Made by a program: the position numbers and the translations under genes
Origin: RGEC01 sp964475595
GTDB taxonomy: Bacteria > Bacteroidota > Bacteroidia > NS11-12g > UBA955
Assembly: GCA_964475595.1 (NCBI GenBank)
Contig: CAYYXG010000008.1
Coordinates: forward strand, 1 to 64,000
Direction of reading: 5' to 3'
DNA: 64,000 nt
Part shown: positions 1 to 7,028 of the stretch, piece by piece
Layout of the letters: each line of letters opens with the position of its first letter
Position numbering within the stretch: the stretch's first letter is position 1
Notes under the pieces: generated by a model
Seen by the model: only the letters and a program-made list of their open reading frames with translations
Told to the model about the DNA's origin: nothing
Databases searched by the model: none

Positions 1-103
1 AAAGGGGGATTGAGGGAAGAAAATCGTCAATGATGGACAAAGCAAAATTTCATGGGGTGAATTCGGGTGCAAATGCGGATATTTGCAGTCCGTTGTTAGC
101 ATT

Positions 104-178
104 GGTCCCGTAGTAGAATGGATACTACGAATGCCTCCGGAGCATTAGATTCAGGTTCGATTCCTGGCGGGACCACCA
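104..178 (+). tRNA. tRNA-Arg (anticodon CCG), CCA encoded
   Basis: The cloverleaf folds by eye. The 7-bp acceptor stem pairs 104-110 with 168-174. The D stem is GTAG/CTAC (113-116/125-128). The anticodon stem AATGC/GCATT (130-134/142-146) closes the 7-base loop CTCCGGA, which places CCG in the anticodon, reading Arg codon CGG. The T arm (151-167) holds the loop TTCGATT. The discriminator is A175 and the CCA end is encoded at 176-178. It stands alone on the plus strand ahead of a convergent minus-strand gene. Confidence 0.95.
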
Positions 179-237
179 ATTCTCCTTAAAAGAGTCAATG
201 GTACTATCTTAGGCAATCCCAATTGCTACAGCATATT

Positions 238-648
238 TTACCTAGTTGCTTCCAGTTCCGCCTTATAGCCGCTGATTTTTACCCAGTAAATTATCCAACA
301 AACCAATCCGGCAATGGCCGCCAATCCTCCGATCCATGGGATGATGGAGCAACAAATGAGAATGCAATACGCCCTGCCTACCGCATAACCCGGATCATTA
401 TCACATGGAATATTCCGTTTCCGAAATTCTGCTTGTAAGGAACTTGTCATATAACCAACAATGTAAAAATTCCAAAAAATCCCAAATAAAGGTATCAGCG
501 CCAGCCACACGTGGCCCGGCTCCATTCTCCTGTTTTCAGGGCTTATGAGCTTTAATGTGTTTTGAAGCGTGAGTAAATACAAGATTTGTGGCAAAACAAA
601 TAAGCCGACAAACATGATAAGAATGGTTTCTGCAAAACTGTATCCCAT
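238..648 (-). CDS. conserved Bacteroidota multi-pass membrane protein, function unknown
   Basis: A 136-residue protein with about three or four hydrophobic segments (residues 5-28, 47-68, 94-106 and 107-123). A polar stretch around SPENRRMEPG (36-45) precedes the second segment, and the tail is short and charged. The pattern (SPENR, LIPLFGIFWNF, WIIYWVKI) resembles small uncharacterised Bacteroidota inner-membrane proteins, but I cannot name a function. It has no evident operon partner: it converges on the tRNA and is 135 bases from the next minus-strand gene. The start at 648 is the only ATG before the first membrane segment. Confidence 0.75.
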   Translation of the reverse strand: MGYSFAETILIMFVGLFVLPQILYLLTLQNTLKLISPENRRMEPGHVWLALIPLFGIFWNFYIVGYMTSSLQAEFRKRNIPCDNDPGYAVGRAYCILICCSIIPWIGGLAAIAGLVCWIIYWVKISGYKAELEATR

Positions 649-783
649 GGTATTTGAATTTATTTTAACTGTATTAAAGTATGATTTTAAGCATTAGTAG
701 TAAAGTAATTGCAATGGAAATTAGGGAAATTTATTGTGTCTTTGTAACGCTTAATATGGGGTGAGATTTTATCCATACAACCA

Positions 784-1251
784 TTAATCTAAGTATTTAA
801 CCAAGTGTTCTTCGCTTAAATCTCTTAATCTCATGCTGCTGCCAATCCCATCTACTATCTTCCACTTTCCCCAGTCCTCCAAAACCAGCTTAACAGTATT
901 CCCATTAATTTGCATATTCACTTTTCCAAATGCTCCAATAATCAGTGTGCCTGCCGGAAAAAGCTTCAATGAAACAGGACCTCCTTCAATAAAATAATTT
1001 TCAGTTTCATAAGAACCAATGTAATCTTCATACAAGGTAATTTTTTCCAAACTGGATTTTACATCGTATCCTGATTCTTTAAGACTCTTTGAAATATTGT
1101 CGTCAAACCATCTGTACAATAAGTCAATGGATTCAAGCCACTTAAGCTTTCTTTCAAGCCAATCTACTTTGTCTTTGTTGCCATCCTGCTTATTTTTCTT
1201 TTCGGATAAAAATTCCTTAAAAGTTTTGACAGTTTTTTTCCGGGTTTCCAT
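784..1251 (-). CDS. hypothetical protein, soluble
   Basis: I chose the ATG at 1251 (METRKKTVKTFKEFL), giving 155 residues; an upstream ATG at 1287 would add 12 residues. The N-terminal 40 residues are very Lys-rich and probably helical. The C-terminal two thirds alternates hydrophobic residues, with a segment LKLFPAGTLIIGAFGKVNMQING suited to a beta sheet. There is no signal peptide or membrane segment. The family is not recognised. The region is AT-rich and flanked by non-coding gaps, so it is probably transcribed alone. Confidence 0.6.
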   Translation of the reverse strand: METRKKTVKTFKEFLSEKKNKQDGNKDKVDWLERKLKWLESIDLLYRWFDDNISKSLKESGYDVKSSLEKITLYEDYIGSYETENYFIEGGPVSLKLFPAGTLIIGAFGKVNMQINGNTVKLVLEDWGKWKIVDGIGSSMRLRDLSEEHLVKYLD

Positions 1252-1366
1252 CGAATAAGATAGTTTATATTCTACAAAAATAACCAAAATATTGACATTA
1301 GCAAATTATTTTTTAAAAATCATAATAAAGATCTTTAAGGTAAGCAATCAAGCACCTCTATGACCT

Positions 1367-2104
1367 TTAGCTCCACTGAAAAACCTTCAGTATATATTTG
1401 CACCAGATGAGTGGCAGTGCGCTGAAATAGCCATGTTTGCGAAGCGCCCTGTGGTCTTCGCGATTGGCTTCGGATATCGCTTTCAAACCTTGCTGGCTGC
1501 TGCCACCGCTTCGCATCAGCACCGATGTGTAGGATAAGTACCGGGTTCTGATGGCATGCACCCTGATAAAACGAAACATCAGCTCAAAATCAGCCGCCCG
1601 TTTGAACTGTACATCAAATAGCCCGTATTTTTCATAGCAGTTTCTACGCACGAAAAAGCCGGGATGGGGTGGCTGGTGTCCCAAACGAAACATCCAGGGT
1701 TTCCAGCGCGTGCAGCGGTATTTGCGTACAATGTTGTCTTTTGTGTTCTTAAAAATAAACACATCGCTGCATACTGCATCCGTATTGCTATCCATGGCCT
1801 CCACTATGTCTGCAATTACTCCGGAATGTGCCAGCATATCATCGCTGTTCAGAATGCCTACCATATCACCGCTTGACAGCGCTATGCCCTTGTTCATGGC
1901 ATCGTACAGCCCTTCATCCGGTTCACTGATGTAATGGGCGATGCGACTTTTGTATGGCTCAATAATGTCCGGGGTGGCATCGGAGCTGCCACCGTCTATG
2001 ATGATGTACTCGATGTCTGCATAGGTCTGCGACAGCACTGAATCAATGGTGTCCTGCAGGGTGCGGGCACTGTTGTAACATACGGTGATGAGGGAAACCT
2101 TCAT
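1367..2104 (-). CDS. family 2 glycosyltransferase
   Basis: A 245-residue GT-A fold transferase, expected to move a sugar from a nucleotide donor onto a surface glycan or glycolipid. The N-terminus VSLITVCYNSA is classic for GT2. DGGSSDAT (37-44) is the nucleotide-binding acidic turn, and NSDD (86-89) is the metal-binding DXD-like motif. GDMVGILNSDDM and FKRAADFELMFR complete the usual core. The start is fixed at 2104 because its ATG overlaps the TGA of the upstream acetyltransferase (ATGA), implying translational coupling. The open frame extends 51 codons upstream, but that part overlaps the neighbour and has no GT2 features. The acceptor is unknown. Confidence 0.9.
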   Translation of the reverse strand: MKVSLITVCYNSARTLQDTIDSVLSQTYADIEYIIIDGGSSDATPDIIEPYKSRIAHYISEPDEGLYDAMNKGIALSSGDMVGILNSDDMLAHSGVIADIVEAMDSNTDAVCSDVFIFKNTKDNIVRKYRCTRWKPWMFRLGHQPPHPGFFVRRNCYEKYGLFDVQFKRAADFELMFRFIRVHAIRTRYLSYTSVLMRSGGSSQQGLKAISEANREDHRALRKHGYFSALPLIWCKYILKVFQWS

Positions 2105-2655
2105 GCCTCTATGTTTCGGTCCTTGACGGCCACCGCAGGATTTCCGCTGTATATTTTGAATGCCTCCAGATCGGATGTGGCAATACTGCCGGCGCTGAGA
2201 ACAGCATGCGATCGGCATGTCACACCCGGACAAACCAACCCTTTGGCACCAATCCACACTCCGTTTTCCAGGGTAATGTTTCCTACCATCAAATCAAACG
2301 TGGTTTTGCGGTAGTTGTGGTTTCCGCATAGCAGCATAGCACCCTGAGAAATGCAGCAGTTACTTCCTATGCTCACCGCCCCCAGGTTGTCAATCCACAC
2401 ACCTTCACCCAGCCATGAATATTCACCGATGCTCAGGTTCCAGGGGTATTTAATATTCACCCGGGGTTTAATCACTACACCGTGGCCAACCCTGGCTCCA
2501 AACAGCTGCAACAGCATTTTGCGCCAGCCATTGCCGGGGATGAAAGACATGAGCAGAAACGAATTGCAAAGATGCCATAACGCCCTCACCACAGCATTCC
2601 TGCCGGGTTTGTACCAGCGGTTATCAAAATGGGCATGTTGGGTTTGGCCTTGCAT
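2101..2655 (-). CDS. WcaF-like hexapeptide-repeat acetyltransferase
   Basis: A 184-residue left-handed beta-helix acyltransferase of the WcaF/LbetaH group, which O-acetylates sugars in exopolysaccharide assembly using acetyl-CoA. Hexapeptide periodicity (IGSNCCISQGAMLL, LENGVWIGAKGLVCPGVT, SHAVLSAGSIA) covers residues 75-165. GNHNYR (111-116) holds the expected catalytic histidine, H113. The basic, aromatic N-terminus (WYKPGRNAVVRALWHLCNS) is typical of the WcaF subgroup. It overlaps the downstream GT2 by four bases and lies 15 bases after the FtsX-like gene, so it appears to be in the same operon, pointing to modification of a surface glycan. Confidence 0.88.
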   Translation of the reverse strand: MQGQTQHAHFDNRWYKPGRNAVVRALWHLCNSFLLMSFIPGNGWRKMLLQLFGARVGHGVVIKPRVNIKYPWNLSIGEYSWLGEGVWIDNLGAVSIGSNCCISQGAMLLCGNHNYRKTTFDLMVGNITLENGVWIGAKGLVCPGVTCRSHAVLSAGSIATSDLEAFKIYSGNPAVAVKDRNIEA

Positions 2656-2670
2656 GGTGCAAATTTGGGT

Positions 2671-3873
2671 TTAGTTTGCCAATCTGCCAACTTGATTTTT
2701 AATAGACCGGTAACATAGCCATCCCATCAGCATTGCAGCTACGAAGGCGCACAACAAAGCCCATGGCCAGCCATGCAGGGGAAGGTTAAAACCGCTTTGG
2801 CTGAATAATCCCACAATACCCGCTTCGAGCGCGGCAAAAAGGCCGGTTGACAATGCCAGTGCAATTCCCAGGTTGCGCAGGGCAAAACGGAAATAGGGCA
2901 GCACCATGTTAGCATGGGTATATCCCAATCTGTGCAGGGTTTGAATTTCATAGGCCGATCGATAGGCCAGCAGCTGATTGTATTGTAAAAAACCCATCAT
3001 GGAAAGAGCTACGATAAATGCACCCAGCAGCGCAAGCAGTAGCATTACTACCTCCAGTAGCAGTCGGGTTTTGCCCTCCTTTACTTGGTCTTCGGCGGTT
3101 TCTATCTGCTTTTCTTTCAGGTGATTCAGCAGTTCGGGTGAGGCGGGATTTTCAGCATGCAGAATGAGCCGGGAAGGGGCGGCTTCTCCACCGGGTGCGT
3201 ACCGGCTATTGGCATACTGCATGAATGCCTCAGGTACCAATATGGCCTGAATGCGATTGGAAAAACCGGCAATGACCCCCCTGTATCGGTCAGACTTTTC
3301 GTTGCCACTAAGCAGCAGTTCAAAACGCAGGGATTTAAGCAGGTTCTCCGGTATTACGGGCATGTTTTGGCCGGAGGCAAAGGCGTGGTTGTATTGTTTG
3401 ATAAATTCTGAGGGAACAATGACAGGCACCTGAGGGTCGCCGGGTTGCCACTGCCAGGCATCTGCCTCAATATCCACGAAACGGTTAGGAACAGATTCAA
3501 AAAACAGGTCTGTTTTGAACAACTGTCCACCCAGACTTCCCAGCTGTGCATTCATGCTCATGGATGCCTTAAAGCGCGATGGGGTAAACTTTCCAATATC
3601 ATCCACCGATTTCAGTGCCACCAATTCCTGTATCTCGGGAACAGAAAAGCGCGGAGCGCCTGACAGGGAATGCAGCAGTGTTATTTTTTTGGAAATCACC
3701 ACATAATCGCGGCCCAGCATTTCTTTTTCCTGCATGAGCGAACGCACATCCACCCATAACTGCACCCCCAGCATCATAATGCAGAGTCCAATGCCGGAAC
3801 CGATAACCGACAGCCACAACTGACCGGGACGCGTTTTGCTGAGCAGCAACTTTTTAATCAAATGGGGGTTCAT
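2671..3873 (-). CDS. ABC transporter permease, FtsX/MacB-like
   Basis: A 400-residue inner-membrane protein with the FtsX layout: an N-terminal membrane helix (about 20-40), a large extracytoplasmic domain (about 45-265), and three C-terminal helices (about 272-298, 325-350 and 370-390). The gene start ATG overlaps the stop of the ATPase gene (ATGA at 3870-3873), so the two are almost certainly one transporter. FtsX/MacB-type systems usually do mechanical work in the envelope, such as lipoprotein release or hydrolase activation, rather than solute import. The substrate is not evident; an unknown periplasmic protein and glycan-modifying genes share the operon. Confidence 0.82.
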   Translation of the reverse strand: MNPHLIKKLLLSKTRPGQLWLSVIGSGIGLCIMMLGVQLWVDVRSLMQEKEMLGRDYVVISKKITLLHSLSGAPRFSVPEIQELVALKSVDDIGKFTPSRFKASMSMNAQLGSLGGQLFKTDLFFESVPNRFVDIEADAWQWQPGDPQVPVIVPSEFIKQYNHAFASGQNMPVIPENLLKSLRFELLLSGNEKSDRYRGVIAGFSNRIQAILVPEAFMQYANSRYAPGGEAAPSRLILHAENPASPELLNHLKEKQIETAEDQVKEGKTRLLLEVVMLLLALLGAFIVALSMMGFLQYNQLLAYRSAYEIQTLHRLGYTHANMVLPYFRFALRNLGIALALSTGLFAALEAGIVGLFSQSGFNLPLHGWPWALLCAFVAAMLMGWLCYRSIKNQVGRLAN

Positions 3874-4505
3874 AGTTCCAGGATTTCAAAATCTTTCAGT
3901 AATTCCGTGCTTCCCAGCGATGTGGCGATGATGCCGGCACCCCTGTCATTTGCGATTTCTGCAACTACCTCCATGGCGTTTTTTGCATTTATTGCGTCAA
4001 GGTGGCTGAAGGGCTCGTCCAGCAACAGCCATTCAAAAGGACGCACCAGTCCACGAATGAGGGCTACACGCTGCTGTTGTCCCAGACTCATGCGTCCACA
4101 GGGCTTGTTGAGCTGCTGCAATATGTCCAGCCGGGTTGCCAGCTTTTCAATGTAGGCAGCATCGCGATCGTTTAGGGGGTTCATATCGATATTTTGCCTT
4201 GCGGTCAATTCAGGAAACAGTCGTAAATCCTGATGAATTACCGAGATTTTTGTGGCCCTGATGGAGGCAAAATCATTGGGAGTTATGTTGCGCAGGTTGG
4301 TTTCATCGAAAAAGGCATCACCCTTGTAATCGTTGCGGGTACCGCCAATGATATTGATGAGGGTTGTTTTTCCGCGTCCGGAACCGGCTGTTACCACATA
4401 GTGTTTTCCTTTAAAAAACACGCGGTTTTGCCGCCAGATGCGGCCGCTGCCGGGGCTGTCTGCGAGGGGTTCGGGCACTACATTGAAGAAGTGGATGAGT
4501 TGCAA
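3870..4505 (-). CDS. ABC transporter ATP-binding protein with altered H-loop and signature
   Basis: A 211-residue ABC ATPase starting at a TTG; there is an in-frame stop just upstream and no ATG nearby. Walker A is GSGRGKTT (41-48), the Q-loop Gln is Q92 (VIHQDLRLF), and Walker B is LLLDEP with catalytic E164, followed by the D-loop SHLD. The signature is MSLGQ (139-143) instead of LSGGQ. The position normally held by the H-loop histidine reads ATS (S196) instead of ATH. The gene is four-base coupled to the FtsX-like permease, its likely partner. It may hydrolyse ATP slowly or act mainly by binding. Confidence 0.85.
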   Translation of the reverse strand: MQLIHFFNVVPEPLADSPGSGRIWRQNRVFFKGKHYVVTAGSGRGKTTLINIIGGTRNDYKGDAFFDETNLRNITPNDFASIRATKISVIHQDLRLFPELTARQNIDMNPLNDRDAAYIEKLATRLDILQQLNKPCGRMSLGQQQRVALIRGLVRPFEWLLLDEPFSHLDAINAKNAMEVVAEIANDRGAGIIATSLGSTELLKDFEILEL

Positions 4506-4516
4506 TGGCTTTCGAT

Positions 4517-5809
4517 TTACGGTTGTGGTTGTTGTTTAGGAATAAGTCGGCCCAATGTGTTCAATAGCAGCATCAGGGTGCTTTTTTCTGCGGTTTGAGA
4601 TTGCATCACCAATTGCATATTGCGGCTGTTTCCTGTCAGTTTCAGGGTGTTTTCCGTGGTGCGACGGTGAAATTCCATCGGAAAGCCGGGTTTTGGATAA
4701 CCTGAGGAGGATGGAGACTGCCCCAGAGGGGTTAATTGCAGGCAATTTCCGGCCACGTTCAATTGTATGCCGGGTATGGGTGAGTTTGTCATGCCCCCCG
4801 GTAATTGTTGCAGCAGTACTTTTTCAGGTGTGGTCAATTCGGCGCCCAGCCACAATGTCCAGGGTGGGTTTTCCGCAGGTGCATCACTTGCAGGCAACCA
4901 CAGGCAGGCATTTCCATTCAGTTTAGGCAGCAGGGGATTGCCTGTTTGTCCTGTGAGCGCTGCGATACCGGCAATCATGGGTTTTTGAAGCGCCAGATAT
5001 ATCAGGGTTCCGTCCGGTTTGTCAGAGGATTCGTTTTCGCAGTCTTCCTGTCCCGGGGCGGGTTTCAGAAGGGCTTCCAGTTGAGTTGTCCCGTCTATCA
5101 CCTCCATATCTGCCTGAAGCATTTCCTCTTTGCTTTTAAGCATGCCACACAGGGTAGTTTCGGGAGGGATGATGCCGGAAATCGCTGTCAGTAACTGCGA
5201 TGGCTGCTCATCATTGATCATTTGCAGTATCAATGAGGGTTTTAGCATGCACTGATAGCGCTGGGATTCCAATTTTTCCGTGATTTCTGAGGTCTCTTGT
5301 TTTGCATTTAAAATACCCAGCGGGTATCGTTCACCTGCGGTGAGTTGGTAGGTAAACACCGCGATATGCCTGTTCCATGCCAGATACAGACCGGTGGCAA
5401 CCTCCATAAAACGGTTTTCGTCCTGGGTGTTGATGGTTGATTCCGTGTAGCGGGTTTCCTCCACGCATGCATGCATCAGGGCTATGTCTTTGGGGGCAAA
5501 AACCAGCCCAATGGCCGGGCCTTGCGGGGTTTGTTCCCCGAACACTACCATTTCGCAGTGATACAGTGGTCCGGGATTTTGCTGATGGCCCAAAAGCCGC
5601 TTGAGCATAGCGGGTGGAATGCCATATTCAGAAAGGGATTTTATTTCCGTAGGTTCGAGGGCATCGGCTTTACATTTGATTACAAATGCCGCATTCCGGG
5701 GTACATAATCCATGGGCGAAACCGGTGGTTTGCGATTGTACCAAAGGTAACCCGCCAGCCCGATGACCAAGGCCAGACCCGTGACTATCCAGAATGTATA
5801 CTTTTTCAC
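4517..5809 (-). CDS. membrane-anchored periplasmic protein, DUF3352/DUF4836-like
   Basis: A 430-residue protein with one N-terminal membrane helix (about 6-24, TFWIVTGLALVIGLAGYLWY) and the remainder predicted outside the cytoplasm. The segment after the anchor (DYVPRNAAFVIKCKADAL) is the kind of opening seen in DUF3352 and DUF4836 proteins, which are Bacteroidota or cyanobacterial envelope proteins without a known biochemical role; I offer this as resemblance only. It lies 11 bases ahead of the ABC ATPase gene and 41 bases after the OppC-like permease gene, so it is probably co-expressed and may be the extracytoplasmic partner of the FtsX-like transporter. Confidence 0.65.
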   Translation of the reverse strand: MKKYTFWIVTGLALVIGLAGYLWYNRKPPVSPMDYVPRNAAFVIKCKADALEPTEIKSLSEYGIPPAMLKRLLGHQQNPGPLYHCEMVVFGEQTPQGPAIGLVFAPKDIALMHACVEETRYTESTINTQDENRFMEVATGLYLAWNRHIAVFTYQLTAGERYPLGILNAKQETSEITEKLESQRYQCMLKPSLILQMINDEQPSQLLTAISGIIPPETTLCGMLKSKEEMLQADMEVIDGTTQLEALLKPAPGQEDCENESSDKPDGTLIYLALQKPMIAGIAALTGQTGNPLLPKLNGNACLWLPASDAPAENPPWTLWLGAELTTPEKVLLQQLPGGMTNSPIPGIQLNVAGNCLQLTPLGQSPSSSGYPKPGFPMEFHRRTTENTLKLTGNSRNMQLVMQSQTAEKSTLMLLLNTLGRLIPKQQPQP

Positions 5810-5850
5810 AGGGCGCGGATTAATAGTTCAAAGTTAATGGAAACCGGAAT

Positions 5851-6942
5851 TTATGAGGTGGATGAAATGCGCGTATCCAGTGCATCACGCAGTCCCATCG
5901 ACATCAGGTTGAATGCCATAACCAGGGCCATAATGGCCAGCCCGGGAACCAGTGCCAGGTAGGCATTGTCCAGCACCAGGTTGCCCAGATGTTCCTTCAC
6001 CATCATGCCCCAGCTGGGGGTTGGCGGCGCCAATCCCAATCCAAGAAAGCTGAGCCCGCTTTCCAGCAAAATGGCGGCGGCAAAATTGGTGGTGGCCATC
6101 ACTGTCAGTGTTCCCTTCAGGTTGGGCAGAATATGTTTGCGCATGATGTAAAATGGCGAAAAACCGGTGATAATGGAGGAGAGGATAAATTCTTTTTGCC
6201 GCAGCTGAAGGGTTTGTCCGCGCACCACACGCGCCACTTCCACCCAGGTGCTAAGCCCTGTGGCCAGCAAAACCTGCCAGAGGCCTTTTCCGAAGGCAAA
6301 ACTGAGACCCAGCGCAATCAGCAGGGTTGGAATGGACCAGAAAACAGCAATGAGCCAAGATAGGATGCTGTCTGTGCGGCCACCATAAAAGCCGGCAGCC
6401 ATGCCAATAAGGGTGCCTATAAAAAGTGAAATAATGACGCTAACCATCCCAACCAGCAGCGAAACGCGCGCACCGATAATCAGTCGGCTCAGCATATCAC
6501 GACCAAATCGGTCTGTGCCAAGCAGTGCGGTTTGTTGGTATTCAAAACGCCCATTTTTATCTGCAATCAGTTTGTTTTTGGCAATCGCTTGGGGGTTGGT
6601 TTCGGCAAATGGAATGTAAAAAATGCTGTCTTTGTTTTGACTTACTACCTGACAGGGAATGGCAGTTCCTTCTGAGGGAGCACCGGTGAAATAGTCCAGA
6701 AAGGAAGATGACAGGGGTTTTCCGGCCAGTAAATAGGAAAAGGTAAATCCCGGTGGTTTGTTGGCCAGCTCTGGGATGATGCGGTTGCAGTCTCGGGTAT
6801 TATCCGGTGTGATGAGGTAGCCGAGCATGGCGGGTACTGCAATAACTCCGGCAGCGATAATGCCAATTTTAAATGCGGTTTTTTGCCAAAGTCTGCGCAG
6901 CATGTTTACAAATGTATGCAGAAAGAATGGAATGCGTTCCAT
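5851..6942 (-). CDS. oligopeptide/dipeptide ABC transporter permease, OppC/DppC type
   Basis: A 363-residue binding-protein-dependent permease. The C-terminal 230 residues have the DppC core: GTDRFGRDMLSRLIIGARVSL (about 142-162) before the first core helix, then the EAA-like coupling loop (QKEFILSSIITGFSPF, followed by KHILPNL), and the closing LSFLGLGLAPPTPSWG motif. Residues 52-140 form a long periplasmic insertion between the first helix and the core, common in Bacteroidota OppC proteins. Systems of this kind import peptides or nickel with an OppB partner, ATPases and a binding protein, none of which is in the window. It appears to be the first gene of the minus-strand run. An ATG at 6903 is a possible shorter start. 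Confidence 0.88.
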   Translation of the reverse strand: MERIPFFLHTFVNMLRRLWQKTAFKIGIIAAGVIAVPAMLGYLITPDNTRDCNRIIPELANKPPGFTFSYLLAGKPLSSSFLDYFTGAPSEGTAIPCQVVSQNKDSIFYIPFAETNPQAIAKNKLIADKNGRFEYQQTALLGTDRFGRDMLSRLIIGARVSLLVGMVSVIISLFIGTLIGMAAGFYGGRTDSILSWLIAVFWSIPTLLIALGLSFAFGKGLWQVLLATGLSTWVEVARVVRGQTLQLRQKEFILSSIITGFSPFYIMRKHILPNLKGTLTVMATTNFAAAILLESGLSFLGLGLAPPTPSWGMMVKEHLGNLVLDNAYLALVPGLAIMALVMAFNLMSMGLRDALDTRISSTS

Positions 6943-6978
6943 GATGCCACCCCTTCAGGGTTTGAGGTGTGTCGCCCC

Positions 6979-7006
6979 GTATAGACGCATAATGATGCGT
7001 CTATAC
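6979..7006. repeat. perfect 12-bp palindrome, REP-like
   Basis: The arms GTATAGACGCAT (6979-6990) and ATGCGTCTATAC (6995-7006) are exact reverse complements around the 4-base loop AATG. No T-run follows on either side, so it does not look like a simple intrinsic terminator. It sits between the 3' end of the sortilin-like gene and the start of the oppC-like gene. It resembles the small GACGCAT/ATGCGTC palindromes scattered between genes in many Bacteroidota and cyanobacterial genomes. Confidence 0.75.
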
Positions 7007-7028
7007 AGTGAGGCGGCCGATAAAAACC

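Noticed and set aside
2104..2257. 51-residue N-terminal extension of the glycosyltransferase
   Set aside because: It overlaps the acetyltransferase coding sequence and has no GT2 features; the ATGA overlap start at 2104 fits better.
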